Assembly (NCBI GenBank): GCA_019694595.1 | Contig: JAIBBQ010000018.1 | Coordinates: 1 to 57,291, forward strand | Direction of reading: 5' to 3' | Source: Myxococcaceae bacterium | GTDB lineage: Bacteria > Myxococcota > Myxococcia > Myxococcales > Myxococcaceae | Length of the DNA: 57,291 bases | Part shown: piece after piece, positions 9,920-18,908 of the stretch | Layout: the number at the start of each line of letters is the position of its first letter | Position numbering within the stretch: position 1 is the stretch's first letter | Translations under genes and position numbers: made by a program | Notes under the pieces: generated by a model | What the model saw: the letters and a program-made list of their open reading frames with translations, nothing else | Told to the model about the DNA's origin: nothing | The model's database searches: none

Positions 9920-11053
9920 ATGCGCGCCGCCGCCTTGCTGCTGCTCCTGCCGTCGCTCGCACTCGCCGCCGCCGACCCGTCTCCCGACGTCGACAAGGCC
10001 GCGCGCCTGGTGAACGAGCGCCGCTACGCCGACGCGCTGCGGCTCCTCGACGCCGCCTGGAAGACGCCCGACAACGGCCGCACCGACGTGCTGCGCATCC
10101 TCGAGCTCACCGGCACCGCCGCCGCGGCACTGGGTCAGGACGCCAAGGCCCGCGAGGCCTTCCAGAAACTCGTCTCCCTCGAGCCTGCCTTCGAGCTCGG
10201 CGCCAAGACGCCGCCCAAGGCCGCAGCGGCCTTCGCCGCCGCCAAGGCCTGGCAGGCCACCAACGGGAGCCTGGTCTTCAAGGCCGAGGACGCCGCGCTC
10301 GACGACAAGGGCCGCGTGGTGCAGGTCGCCACCAAGACCAAGGGCGACAAGCTCAAGCTCGCCCGCGGCGCCCGCTTCCACGTCCGGCAAGACGGCGGCC
10401 TGTGGCTCGAGGTCAGCGGCGAGCTCCAGGGCAACTACGCCGCCACCACCACCCAGGCGGCCGGCGTCGAGTGGTGGGCCGAGCTCCTCGGCGAGTACGA
10501 CCGCGTGCTCGCCCAGGTCGGCAGCGAGAAGGAACCCGTGCGCGAAGGCGCCGCGAAGACCGCCCGGCCGGTCGCCGCCGCCAAGCCTGAGGCTTCGCCT
10601 TCCCCCGACGAGGAGCCCACCGAGCCCGCACCGGTGCGCTCGCCGTCGGTCGAGCCGCGCACCCGTGTCGGCGCCGAGGCCCCGATGGAGACCGTCTCCG
10701 GCGAAGCGCACGGCTCGGCGCTGCGGCCGGTGGGCTACGCGCTCGCCGGCGCCGGCGTCGCGGCCCTCGCCGCCGGCATCACCTTCGGCGCGCTGGCCAA
10801 GGGCGCGCGCGACAGCCTGGTGAACCTGAAGCCCGGCGACAACGGCCTCATCAGCTCCATCTCCCAGCGGGAGGCCTTCGCCACCGACGCCCGCGCCCGC
10901 ACCCAGGCGCTGGTGGCCAACGTGATGTTCGGCCTCGCGGGCGCGCTGGTGGTCTCCGGCGGCCTGTGCTGGTTCCTCGGTGGCGACGGCGGCGACGGCG
11001 CGGTGGCGCTCGCCCCCGTGGGCACCGGGTTCGTCGCCGCGGGCTCGTTCTAG
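9920..11053 (+). CDS. secreted TPR-like envelope protein with C-terminal membrane segments
   Basis: This 377-residue protein has a signal peptide (AALLLLLPSLALAAA). Helical TPR-like repeats follow at about 25-105 ('AARLVNERRYADALRLLDAAW', 'GQDAKAREAFQKLVSLEP'). A mixed region to about 195 and a Pro/Glu-rich linker (200-260) come next, then two hydrophobic helices (about 270-293 and 325-352). This order (N-terminal TPR, linker, C-terminal helix pair) is common in uncharacterised myxobacterial membrane proteins. I chose the ATG at 9920 because it opens the signal peptide. A TACACT element at 9904-9909 could be a -10 box, which would make the transcript almost leaderless. The gene is divergent from the Cys-rich giant, with 171 bp between them. 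Specific function unknown. Confidence 0.7.
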   Translation: MRAAALLLLLPSLALAAADPSPDVDKAARLVNERRYADALRLLDAAWKTPDNGRTDVLRILELTGTAAAALGQDAKAREAFQKLVSLEPAFELGAKTPPKAAAAFAAAKAWQATNGSLVFKAEDAALDDKGRVVQVATKTKGDKLKLARGARFHVRQDGGLWLEVSGELQGNYAATTTQAAGVEWWAELLGEYDRVLAQVGSEKEPVREGAAKTARPVAAAKPEASPSPDEEPTEPAPVRSPSVEPRTRVGAEAPMETVSGEAHGSALRPVGYALAGAGVAALAAGITFGALAKGARDSLVNLKPGDNGLISSISQREAFATDARARTQALVANVMFGLAGALVVSGGLCWFLGGDGGDGAVALAPVGTGFVAAGSF

Positions 11054-11089
11054 CAGCGCCCGCTTTCCCGGCCTGCTAGAGCGCGGGCC

Positions 11090-13813
11090 ATGGTCGCTCT
11101 CAGCCTCGCCGTGCTGCTGTCCGCCGCGCCCGCGGCCGCGCCCGCGGTTCCCAAGCCCTTCACCTTCGTCACCGAGGTCGAAGGCCTGCGCGAGTACCGC
11201 CTGCCCAACGGCCTCAAGGTGCTGTTCATGAACGACGGCTCCAAGCCGACCGTCACCGTGAACCTCACCATCTTCGTCGGCAGCCGCCACGAGGGCTACG
11301 GCGAGAAGGGCATGGCACACCTGCTCGAGCACATGCTCTTCAAGGGCTCGCCGCGCACCCCGGACCCCAAGAAGGCGCTGTCCGAGCACGGCGCCCAGGC
11401 CAACGGCACCACCTGGTTCGACCGCACCAACTACTACGAGACCATTCCCGCGAGCCCCGAGAACCTCGACTGGGCGCTGCGCTTCGAGGCCGACCGCCTG
11501 GTGAACAGCTTCGTGCGCAAGACCGACCTCGACTCCGAGATGACCGTGGTCCGCAACGAGTACGAGATGGGCGAGAACAACCCGGCCAACGTGCTCAGCG
11601 ACCGGGTGATGGCCACCGCGTACGGCTGGCACAACTACGGCATGTCCACCATCGGGCCCCGCAGCGACATCGAGCTGGTGCCCATCGAGAACCTCCAGGG
11701 CTTCTACAAGCGCCACTACCGCGTGGACAACGCGCTGCTGGTGGTCGCCGGCAAGTTCGACGAGGCCCAGGCCTTCAAGGTCATCGCCGACAGCTTCGGG
11801 AAGCTCTCCGCCCCCAAGGCGCCGCTGCCCCGCACCTGGACCGCCGAGCCCGTGCAAGACGGCGAACGCTCGGTCACCGTGCGCCGCGCGGGCGGCGTGC
11901 CGGTGCTCATCGCCGGGTACCACATTCCCGCCGGGTCCGACCCCGAGCTCGCCCCGGTCGACGTGCTGGGCAAGGCGCTCGGCGACGCGCCGTCGGGCCG
12001 CCTCTACCAGGCGCTCGTCGAGCCCAAGCTCGCCGCCCACGCCGACTGCAACGTGCTCCAGCTCGCGGAGCCGGGCTTCCTGTACTGCGAGGCCGAGCTC
12101 AAGCCGGGCGACGACCCCACCAAGGCCAAGGCCGCCCTCGTCGGGACGCTCGAAGGCCTCGCCAAGAAGCCCTTCACCGCCGAGGAAGTCGACCGCGCCA
12201 AGACCACGCTCCTCAAGGACATCGACCTCATCCTCAACGCCCCCGAGCGCGTGGGGCTGGTGCTGTCGGAGACCGCCGCGCTGGGCGACTGGCGCACCCT
12301 GTTCCTCCACCGCAACCGGCTGCGCGCGGTGACCGCCGACGACGTCAACCGCGTCGCCCAGCGCTACCTCAAGACCACCAACCGCACCTCGGGCGAGTAC
12401 GTGCCCACCGAGAAGCCCGACCGCGCCGAGATTCCCCCCACGCCCGACGTGGCGGCGATGCTCAAGGACTTCAAGGGCGACGCCTCGCTCGCCGAAGGCG
12501 AGGTCTTCGCCGCCACCCCCGCCAACATCGACGCCCGCACCACCCGCTCCGCGCTGCCCAACGGCCTCAAGCTGGCGCTCTTGCCCAAGAAGACCCGCGG
12601 CGAGCGCGTCAACGTGGCGCTCATCCTGCGGTTCGGCAGCGAGCAGTCGCTCAAGGGCCAGCGCGTGTACGGCGACCTCGTCGCCCAGCTGCTGCGCCGC
12701 GGCACCACCACCAAGACGCGCGAGCAGTTCCAGGACGCGCTCGACCAGCTCAAGGCGAGCCTCCACGTGCAGCCCGCGCCCCAGGGCGTGGTGGTCTCGC
12801 TCGAGGTCAGGAAGCCGCAGCTTCCCGCCGCGCTCGATCTCGTCGCCGACATGCTGCGCACCCCCGCGCTCGACCCCAAGGAGCTCGAGACGCTGCGCCG
12901 CGAGCTCCTCGCCGACCTGGAGTCCAAGAAGTCGGAGCCGATGGCGCTCGGCTCGCTCGCCATCCAGCGGCTGGTCACCCCGTTCCCCAAGGGCCACCCG
13001 CTCTACGTGCCCAGCCACGAGGAGCTGATGGCCGACGTCGCCGCGGCGAAGGTCGAGTCGCTCAAGGCCTTCCACGCCCGCTTCTACGGCGTGCAGAACG
13101 CCCAGCTCGCCGCGGTGGGCGACTTCGACGCCGCCGCGCTCACCGCGCAGCTCACCAAGCGCTTCGGCGACTTCACCGCCAAGGAAGCCTTCGCCCGCAT
13201 TCCCCAGCCGCACCAGCCCGTCGCCGCCAAGGTCGACGTGAGCCCCACCCCCGACAAGGCCAACGCCTTCCTGGGCGCGGTGGTGACCTTCCCCTTGAAG
13301 GAGACCGACGCCGACTACCCGGCCATGGTGCTCGCCGACTACATGCTGGGCGGCGGCTTCCTGAACGGCCGCATTCCCCTGCGGCTGCGCGAGAAGGAAG
13401 GCCTGTCCTACGGCGCGGGCACCCAGCTGCGCACCCACCCCATCGACGACTCCGCGGCCCTCATCGGCTACGCCATCTACGCGCCGTCGAACGACGGCAA
13501 GGTCGAGACCGGCTACCGCGAGGAGCTCGCCCGCGCCGTCACCCAGGGCTTCACCGCCGACGAGCTCAAGGTGGCGCGCCCGGGGCTCCTGCAGGAACGC
13601 GAGCAGGAGTTCGCCGACGACGGCCACCTCGCCGTCGAGCTCTCGCAGCAGCTCTACCTGGGCCGCACCATGGCGTACGAGGCGCAGCTCGACGAGAAGC
13701 TGAAAGGCCTGCAGCTCCAGGAGATCGGCGCCGCGCTCAAGAAGCTCGTCGACCCCGCGAAGCTGGCGGTCTTCAAGGCGGGCGACTTCAAGAAGCTCGA
13801 CGCGCCGAAGTGA
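11090..13813 (+). CDS. M16 (pitrilysin/insulinase) family zinc metallopeptidase, two-domain form
   Basis: The protein has 907 residues with a signal peptide (about 1-20), so it is exported. The N-terminal half carries the inverted zinc motif H-x-x-E-H at residues 77-81 (HLLEH), and a downstream 'NEYEMGENNP' supplies the third zinc ligand (Glu). The C-terminal half is a second M16 domain without HxxEH; it keeps the 'LREKEGLSYGAG' motif that binds the substrate C-terminus. This gives the normal clam-shell of a complete periplasmic M16 peptidase, which degrades short peptides. It overlaps the next gene (miaE) by 4 nt. Confidence 0.92.
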   Translation: MVALSLAVLLSAAPAAAPAVPKPFTFVTEVEGLREYRLPNGLKVLFMNDGSKPTVTVNLTIFVGSRHEGYGEKGMAHLLEHMLFKGSPRTPDPKKALSEHGAQANGTTWFDRTNYYETIPASPENLDWALRFEADRLVNSFVRKTDLDSEMTVVRNEYEMGENNPANVLSDRVMATAYGWHNYGMSTIGPRSDIELVPIENLQGFYKRHYRVDNALLVVAGKFDEAQAFKVIADSFGKLSAPKAPLPRTWTAEPVQDGERSVTVRRAGGVPVLIAGYHIPAGSDPELAPVDVLGKALGDAPSGRLYQALVEPKLAAHADCNVLQLAEPGFLYCEAELKPGDDPTKAKAALVGTLEGLAKKPFTAEEVDRAKTTLLKDIDLILNAPERVGLVLSETAALGDWRTLFLHRNRLRAVTADDVNRVAQRYLKTTNRTSGEYVPTEKPDRAEIPPTPDVAAMLKDFKGDASLAEGEVFAATPANIDARTTRSALPNGLKLALLPKKTRGERVNVALILRFGSEQSLKGQRVYGDLVAQLLRRGTTTKTREQFQDALDQLKASLHVQPAPQGVVVSLEVRKPQLPAALDLVADMLRTPALDPKELETLRRELLADLESKKSEPMALGSLAIQRLVTPFPKGHPLYVPSHEELMADVAAAKVESLKAFHARFYGVQNAQLAAVGDFDAAALTAQLTKRFGDFTAKEAFARIPQPHQPVAAKVDVSPTPDKANAFLGAVVTFPLKETDADYPAMVLADYMLGGGFLNGRIPLRLREKEGLSYGAGTQLRTHPIDDSAALIGYAIYAPSNDGKVETGYREELARAVTQGFTADELKVARPGLLQEREQEFADDGHLAVELSQQLYLGRTMAYEAQLDEKLKGLQLQEIGAALKKLVDPAKLAVFKAGDFKKLDAPK

Positions 13814-14379
13814 AGCTGCGCGACGCCACCAGCCCCAGGTGGCTCGAGGTCGCCCTGGGCGACTTCGACGCCACCCTGCTCGACCACGCCCACTGCGAGA
13901 AGAAGGCGGCGGCCAACGCGCTGTCGCTGCTCCAGGCGTACCCCGACGTGCCCGGCCTGCCCGCGCAGATGGCGCGCCTCGCCCGGGAAGAGAGCGCCCA
14001 CCTCGCCAAGGTGCTGGCCGTCGCCGAGGCCCGCGGCCTCACCTTGAGCCACGACAAGGGCGACCCGTACGCCAAGGGGCTCCAGGCGCTGCTGCGCAAC
14101 CCGCCCAACGAGCGCCGGCTCGACCGCTTCCTGGTGGCGGCGATCATCGAGGCCCGCAGCCACGAGCGGCTCGAGCTGCTCGCCAACGCACTGGAGGACC
14201 CCAAGCTGCGCACGCTGTACGCCGAGCTCGCGCAGAGCGAAGACGGGCACCAGGCGCTCTTCCTGCGGCTCGCCGAGAGCCTCGCCCCCAAGGCGGTGGT
14301 CGACGCACGGCTGGAAGAGCTGCTCGAGGCCGAAGGCGAGCTCGTCCGGCGCTTGCCGGTCCGCCCCGCCGTGCACTGA
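13810..14379 (+). CDS. miaE: tRNA-(ms2io6A)-hydroxylase
   Basis: This 189-residue protein matches MiaE in length and pattern. MiaE is a non-haem diiron monooxygenase that hydroxylates the isopentenyl group of 2-methylthio-N6-isopentenyladenosine at position 37 of tRNAs reading UNN codons. The carboxylate/histidine ligands are visible: Glu30 (AHCEKK), Glu61 and His64 (EESAH), Glu114 and possibly His118 (EARSH), Glu144 and His147 (SEDGH). The start is a GTG that overlaps the stop of the M16 peptidase gene (GTGA), so the two are translationally coupled. The coupling is odd because the functions are unrelated. Confidence 0.9.
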   Translation: MKLRDATSPRWLEVALGDFDATLLDHAHCEKKAAANALSLLQAYPDVPGLPAQMARLAREESAHLAKVLAVAEARGLTLSHDKGDPYAKGLQALLRNPPNERRLDRFLVAAIIEARSHERLELLANALEDPKLRTLYAELAQSEDGHQALFLRLAESLAPKAVVDARLEELLEAEGELVRRLPVRPAVH

Positions 14380-14397
14380 AGGTCTTTCCTCGCGCTG

Positions 14398-15393
14398 CTA
14401 GGTGCGCTTGAGCATCGCTTCGATGCGGGCGCGGTCGATGGCTTCCGCGTCGCGGAGCTTCTCGACCTTGGCGTCCTGCTTCTTGAAGCGTTCGCGCATC
14501 TCTTCCCACAGCTTCGCTTCCGACTCGCCCTGCTGCTTGAGCTGCTGCAGCACCGGGTCGACCTCGAGCCTGGAGCTCGACTGCAGGTAGTAGATCTGCT
14601 GCGTCAGCTCGAAGAAGTGGCTGACCATCGAGGCCAGGCACTGGGCGCTGCCCTTGGGCGGCGCGCTCTTGTCGATGATCTGTTCGCCGCTCGCCAGGCG
14701 GTCGACCTTGGAGCCGCAACCGTCGGCGATGCTCGCGGCGGCGTCGGCGATGTCCCCCATCGCGCGGTGCATCGCGACGAGCTCGACCGCCATCTGGTGG
14801 CGGGCCTCGATCTGCTCGGGCGTCTTGCACTCGCTGCGCTTGGGCATCGTCTTCGCCTTGGCGAGCGCGGCGTCGAACTTGGCCTGGGTGGCGTCGAACG
14901 CAGCCAGCTTCCCTTCGAGGTCGGCGCGCTTCTCGGCCGGCAGCTTGGTGCCGTTCTCCGCCAGGAAGACGCGCAGCGCCTGGGCCTGGGTCTGGGAGCG
15001 CGAGCGGTCCCACTTCTGGTCGAGGTAGGCGACCCGGTCCTGGATCTTCCCGCCGAGTTGATCGCGCTCGGCGACCAGCACCTTGGCCTTCTCGATCTTC
15101 TCCGTGCGGCTGAGCTTGCTCAGGTCCGCCACGTTGGCCGGGAGCGCCGTCGGCTGGCTCCACAGCGCGTCGGGGCTCGCCGTCTGCGCGACGTGGCCGC
15201 CCACCGTCGCCGTGCCCAGCGACTGGGGCCCGAGCTGCTCGTGGGCGAACTGGGTCGCCCGCGCGGTGAGGTCCGCCACCACCGACTTGGCGGACTCCAC
15301 GGCCTTGGCCGCCGAGGCCGCCGCGCTCTGCGCGATGGGAGTGGTGGTGCGGGGAAGTGCGCTGCGGTCGATTCGGCCAGGCATCGAGGTCAT
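14398..15393 (-). CDS. unknown helical, coiled-coil-rich protein
   Basis: The protein has 331 residues and no signal peptide or membrane segment. A Ser/Ala/Thr-rich N-terminus (1-100) precedes long charged helices (about 95-175 and 285-331) that should form coiled coils. Three Cys occur in the middle (KRSEC, ADGCG, AQCLA). AAGGAG lies 8 nt before the ATG, a strong ribosome site that supports both the gene and its start. It is divergent from kdsB with only 49 bp between, so both promoters must sit in that gap. I do not recognise the family. Confidence 0.7.
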   Translation of the reverse strand: MTSMPGRIDRSALPRTTTPIAQSAAASAAKAVESAKSVVADLTARATQFAHEQLGPQSLGTATVGGHVAQTASPDALWSQPTALPANVADLSKLSRTEKIEKAKVLVAERDQLGGKIQDRVAYLDQKWDRSRSQTQAQALRVFLAENGTKLPAEKRADLEGKLAAFDATQAKFDAALAKAKTMPKRSECKTPEQIEARHQMAVELVAMHRAMGDIADAAASIADGCGSKVDRLASGEQIIDKSAPPKGSAQCLASMVSHFFELTQQIYYLQSSSRLEVDPVLQQLKQQGESEAKLWEEMRERFKKQDAKVEKLRDAEAIDRARIEAMLKRT

Positions 15394-15442
15394 GTGAGGT
15401 GCTCCTTGGCAGACACTTTACAAATGCTAGGCCGGAAGGCCA

Positions 15443-16177
15443 ATGGCCCCCCGGATCGCGGTGATACCCGCCCGCTACGCCTCGACCCGCTTCCCGGGCA
15501 AGCCCCTCGCCCACCTCCTCGGCGAGCCGATGATCCGCCACGTGCACCGCCGCTGCCTCGAGGCCGCCTGCTTCGACGCCGTGGTGGTCGCCACCGACGA
15601 CGAGCGCATCCAGGCCGTGTGCCAGGGCTTCGGGGCCGAGGTCGCCCTCACCTCCAGCGAGTGCCCTTCCGGCACCGACCGCGTCGCCGAGGTGGCCCGC
15701 GCCCGCGGCCTGGGCGCCGACGCGGTGTGGATCAACGTGCAGGGCGACGAGCCCGCGGTGCCGCCGGCCGCGCTGCGCGCCCTGGCCGCAGCCTTCGACG
15801 CCCCCGCGGTGGAGATGGCGACCCTGGTGCGCCCCCTCGCCGAGGCCGACCGCGCCCGCCCCAGCGTGGTGAAGGTGGTCCGCGCCGAGTCGGGCGCCGC
15901 CCTCTACTTCTCCCGCGCCGACCTCCCCTTCCCCCAGTCCACGGTGCCGGTGCGCAGGTGGGCACACGTGGGTCTCTATGGGTACCGGCAGCGCACCCTG
16001 GAGCGCCTCGCCACCCTCGCCCCCACCGAACTGGAGCGCGCCGAACGCTTGGAGCAGCTTCGCGCCCTCGGGCATGGCATCGTCATCCACTGCGTGGAGA
16101 CCCAGGCCCACAGTCCCGCCGTCGACCTCCCCGAAGACGTCGCCGCCGCCGAGGCCGCGCTGAGGGCCTTGGCATGA
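15443..16177 (+). CDS. kdsB: 3-deoxy-manno-octulosonate cytidylyltransferase
   Basis: This 244-residue protein is the usual KdsB length. The enzyme activates Kdo with CTP to CMP-Kdo for lipopolysaccharide inner-core synthesis in the cytoplasm. Diagnostic motifs are the N-terminal nucleotide loop 'IPARYASTRFPGKPLA', 'VVVATDDERI', 'TSSECPSGTDRVAEV' and the metal-binding 'VQGDEP'. GGAAGG lies just before the ATG. The stop overlaps the start of the next gene by 4 nt (ATGA). Confidence 0.95.
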   Translation: MAPRIAVIPARYASTRFPGKPLAHLLGEPMIRHVHRRCLEAACFDAVVVATDDERIQAVCQGFGAEVALTSSECPSGTDRVAEVARARGLGADAVWINVQGDEPAVPPAALRALAAAFDAPAVEMATLVRPLAEADRARPSVVKVVRAESGAALYFSRADLPFPQSTVPVRRWAHVGLYGYRQRTLERLATLAPTELERAERLEQLRALGHGIVIHCVETQAHSPAVDLPEDVAAAEAALRALA

Positions 16178-16911
16178 AGGCCCACCTCGCGCTGCTCGCG
16201 CTCCTCCTCGCCGGCTGCCCCGAAGACGGCAAGCCGCTCGTCCCCTCGGCCCCCGGGCCCCTCGAGCAGCTGCGGCTGTGCGAGCAGGACAAGGTCGCCT
16301 CCGCCTGCGTCATGGCCGCCACCGGCCAGGCCGCTGCCAACCACCACCTGGAGGCGCGCCGGCTCGCCAAGCGCGCCTGCGACCTCGACGACCAGGCCGG
16401 CTGCTACCTCTTCGCCGAGGCGATGCGGCAGGGCAACGGCGGCCCCGTCGACCAGGCCTCTGCCGAGCAGCTCTTCCGCACCGCCTGCCAGCGCGGCGAG
16501 ACGCGCGCCTGCGAGACCATCACCGCCCACTACTCCCCGGAGGACGCGGGCATCGCGGCCGCCGCTCCGCTCTTCGACGCCAAGGCGGCCGAGGCGGCCT
16601 GCGCCAAGGGCAACGCCGAGTCCTGCGCCCGGCTCGCGGAGGTCCTCCAGTCAGGCGATTCCCCCGCGAAGACCGCCGCCAAGGCGCTCTCGCTCCTGGT
16701 GAAGGCCTGCGAGCTCAAGCGCGCCGAGTCGTGCCGCGACGCTGCGCGCGCCTACCGCGCGGGCACGGGCACCAAGGCCGACCCGCGCCGCGCCGAGGCG
16801 CTGGAGGCGAACGCCTGCGCCCTGGGCCAGACCGACCTCTGTGCGCCCACCAAGGCCGCGCCGCCCAAGACGCCGGCGCCCAAGCCCAAGGGCAAGTCGA
16901 AGAAGCGCTAG
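16174..16911 (+). CDS. Sel1/TPR-like repeat lipoprotein
   Basis: This 245-residue lipoprotein has its lipobox at LLLAGC (Cys15). The mature part consists of Sel1-like helical pairs with the typical Ala/Gly and Cys pattern ('AKRACDLDDQAGCYLFAEA', 'ACAKGNAESCARLAEVL', 'ACELKRAESCRDAARAY'). The paired Cys at repeat ends resemble the Cys-containing Sel1 variants of Helicobacter Hcp proteins (inference). The C-terminus is Lys/Pro-rich. The protein probably scaffolds other envelope proteins. It is translationally coupled to kdsB. Its TAG stop overlaps the hisS stop on the other strand (CTAG at 16908-16911). Confidence 0.8.
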   Translation: MKAHLALLALLLAGCPEDGKPLVPSAPGPLEQLRLCEQDKVASACVMAATGQAAANHHLEARRLAKRACDLDDQAGCYLFAEAMRQGNGGPVDQASAEQLFRTACQRGETRACETITAHYSPEDAGIAAAAPLFDAKAAEAACAKGNAESCARLAEVLQSGDSPAKTAAKALSLLVKACELKRAESCRDAARAYRAGTGTKADPRRAEALEANACALGQTDLCAPTKAAPPKTPAPKPKGKSKKR

Positions 16912-18266
16912 GCCTGACCGGCGATCTTCCTCACCGCGGCCACCACCTCGGCCTCGGGCACCAGCGCCTGGCTGCGCGCGGCCATGTCCTTCACCTGCAC
17001 CACGCCCTGGGTCGCCTCGGTGCCGCCGAGGATGAGCACCGCGGGAATGCCGCTGCGCTCGGCGTACTTGAGCTGCTTGTCGAGCTTGGCGCCGGTGACG
17101 AAGAGCTCCGCCTTGAGCCCCGCGGCGCGCAGCTGCGCCGCCAGCGCTCCACAGCGCGACTCGAGCGTCGGGTCCACCTGGGCCACCAGCACGTCGGCGC
17201 CGCCCCGCTGCGGCTGCAGCACGCCCTTCTCCAGCAGCGCCTGGAAGAGCCGGGTGGCGCCGATGGAGATGCCCACGCCCGGCAACTTCGACTTCGTGTA
17301 GTGGCCGGCGAGGTTGTCGTAGCGGCCGCCCGAACAGACGCTGCCGAACTCGGGCAGCTCGTCGAGCCGCGTCTCGTAAATGGTGCCCGTGTAGTAGTCG
17401 AGCCCGCGCGCGATGGAGAGGTTGAGCCGGTACGCCTTCTCCGGCACCCCCAGCGCCTTCATCGTGGAGAGCACCGTGGTGAGCTCCTCGATGCCCTTGG
17501 TGAGCGACTCCGAGGGGCCGGGCAGCGCGCGCAGCCGCGCCAGGATCTCGTCCGGCGTGCCCTGGCTCGAAAGCAGGTCGAGCAGCGCGGTGCCCTTGGC
17601 CGCCTCCAGCCCGAGCTCCGGCTTCTGCAGCGCCTCCACCACCTTCTCGCGCCCCATCTTGTCGAGCTTGTCCACCTCGCGGAGCACGAGCTGGGCACAA
17701 GCCTCGTCGGACACGCCCACCTGCTCGAGGATGCCGCGCAGCACCTTGCGGTTGTTGAGCTGGATGGTGAACGCGCCCACGCCGAGCGCGGTGAACACCT
17801 GGTGGATGACCGCCGGCAGCTCCGCGTCGTACCCGAGCGAGAGGCTGTCCTTGCCGATGACGTCCACGTCGCACTGGTAGAACTCCCGGAAGCGCCCCTT
17901 CTGCGCGCGCTCGCCGCGGTAGACCTGCTGGATCTGGTAGCGGCGGAAGGGGAAGACGAGCTTCGGCTCGTGCTCCGCCACGTAGCGCGCCAGCGGCACC
18001 GTGAGGTCGAAGCGCAGCGCGAGGTCGGGCGCCTGGTTCTGTTCCCGCGCCCCGGTGGACTGCACGAAGTACACCTGCCGCGCCGTCTCGCCGCCCGTCT
18101 TGCCGAGCAGCACCTCGACGTTCTCGAAGACCGGCGTCTCCACCGGCACGAAGCCGAACTTCTCGTAGCCCGCTCGAATGGTGTCCAGCATCCAGCGGAA
18201 GGCGATCTGCTCGCGGGGCAACAGCTCGAGCACGCCGGGGGCGGAGCGCGGAGTGATGAGGCTCAT
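16908..18266 (-). CDS. hisS: histidyl-tRNA synthetase
   Basis: This 452-residue class II aminoacyl-tRNA synthetase charges tRNA-His. Motif 2 region: 'FRRYQIQQVYRGERAQKGRFREFYQ'-like order is present around residues 110-135. The HisS-specific signatures 'ARGLDYYTGTIYE' (HisA motif) and 'SVCSGGRYDNLAG' (HisB motif) follow. A C-terminal anticodon-binding domain (about 355-452, 'DVLVAQVDP') is complete. The ATG lies near the 5' end of the downstream-facing lipoprotein gene at 18296-18835, which is probably transcribed first in the same unit. Confidence 0.95.
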   Translation of the reverse strand: MSLITPRSAPGVLELLPREQIAFRWMLDTIRAGYEKFGFVPVETPVFENVEVLLGKTGGETARQVYFVQSTGAREQNQAPDLALRFDLTVPLARYVAEHEPKLVFPFRRYQIQQVYRGERAQKGRFREFYQCDVDVIGKDSLSLGYDAELPAVIHQVFTALGVGAFTIQLNNRKVLRGILEQVGVSDEACAQLVLREVDKLDKMGREKVVEALQKPELGLEAAKGTALLDLLSSQGTPDEILARLRALPGPSESLTKGIEELTTVLSTMKALGVPEKAYRLNLSIARGLDYYTGTIYETRLDELPEFGSVCSGGRYDNLAGHYTKSKLPGVGISIGATRLFQALLEKGVLQPQRGGADVLVAQVDPTLESRCGALAAQLRAAGLKAELFVTGAKLDKQLKYAERSGIPAVLILGGTEATQGVVQVKDMAARSQALVPEAEVVAAVRKIAGQA

Positions 18267-18295
18267 GGCCCTGCCTTACCAGAGTGGGCCCGCCG

Positions 18296-18835
18296 TCAGG
18301 GGCGCGGCGGCGCGGGGCACGGCACCCCGAGCAGCTGGCACCACACCGCGGTCAGCTCGTCGGCCCGCGACTCCACCAGCGCGAAGGCCTCTCGCCCCAG
18401 CCTGGCCCGGGCGGCCTCCAGCGCAGGTGAGGTGCGCGCGCCCGCGTCCACCCGCGAGGGCCCACCGCCGTCGAGCGTGAATTGCGGCAGGAGCGTGTCG
18501 AGCGAGGGGCCCTGGTGCGCCGCCTCCACCAGCCGCGCGGTGGCGATGGCCGCGGCCGCCGACTCCAGCGCGTCGAGCTCGCCCTCGGTGAGCCCCAGCG
18601 CCTCGCGGGAGCGCGCGTCGGCCAGCGCCTGCTCGCGCACGCCGAGCACGCCGGCGTCGCCCGCGCGGCGCTTGAGCAGCGCCCGCTCGTACTGGAGGAA
18701 GGCGTCCACCCGCTCGCGGGTCAGCACCGCCCCGGCGTCGGCCGCGCCGGCGTCGGCGGTGACCCGGGCCGGCGCGGGGCCGCCGCGGCCCTGACAGGCG
18801 GTGAGGACGAGGCCGATGAGGGCGAAGGTGCGCAC
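18296..18835 (-). CDS. small lipoprotein of unknown function
   Basis: The product has 179 residues. The start is GTG, and the lipobox is LVLTAC (Cys14). The mature chain is Ala-rich and helical, with no domain I can name; residues 40-110 read as two long amphipathic helices. The gene lies 29 bp before hisS on the same strand and is divergent from the sixA-like gene. Signal peptide, GC-rich third positions and close spacing support it. Confidence 0.65.
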   Translation of the reverse strand: MRTFALIGLVLTACQGRGGPAPARVTADAGAADAGAVLTRERVDAFLQYERALLKRRAGDAGVLGVREQALADARSREALGLTEGELDALESAAAAIATARLVEAAHQGPSLDTLLPQFTLDGGGPSRVDAGARTSPALEAARARLGREAFALVESRADELTAVWCQLLGVPCPAPPRP

Positions 18836-18908
18836 GGGAATCGAGAAGGCACTCTACCCGGTCGATTCCGGATCGCCTGGCTCGGAGCTTCGGGCACAAT
18901 GGCCGCGC

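Noticed and set aside
9866-13627. 1253-residue minus-strand frame opposite the TPR-like and M16 genes
   Set aside because: The plus strand carries the HxxEH zinc motif and signal peptides. The minus frame is Gly/Val/Glu-rich without motifs.
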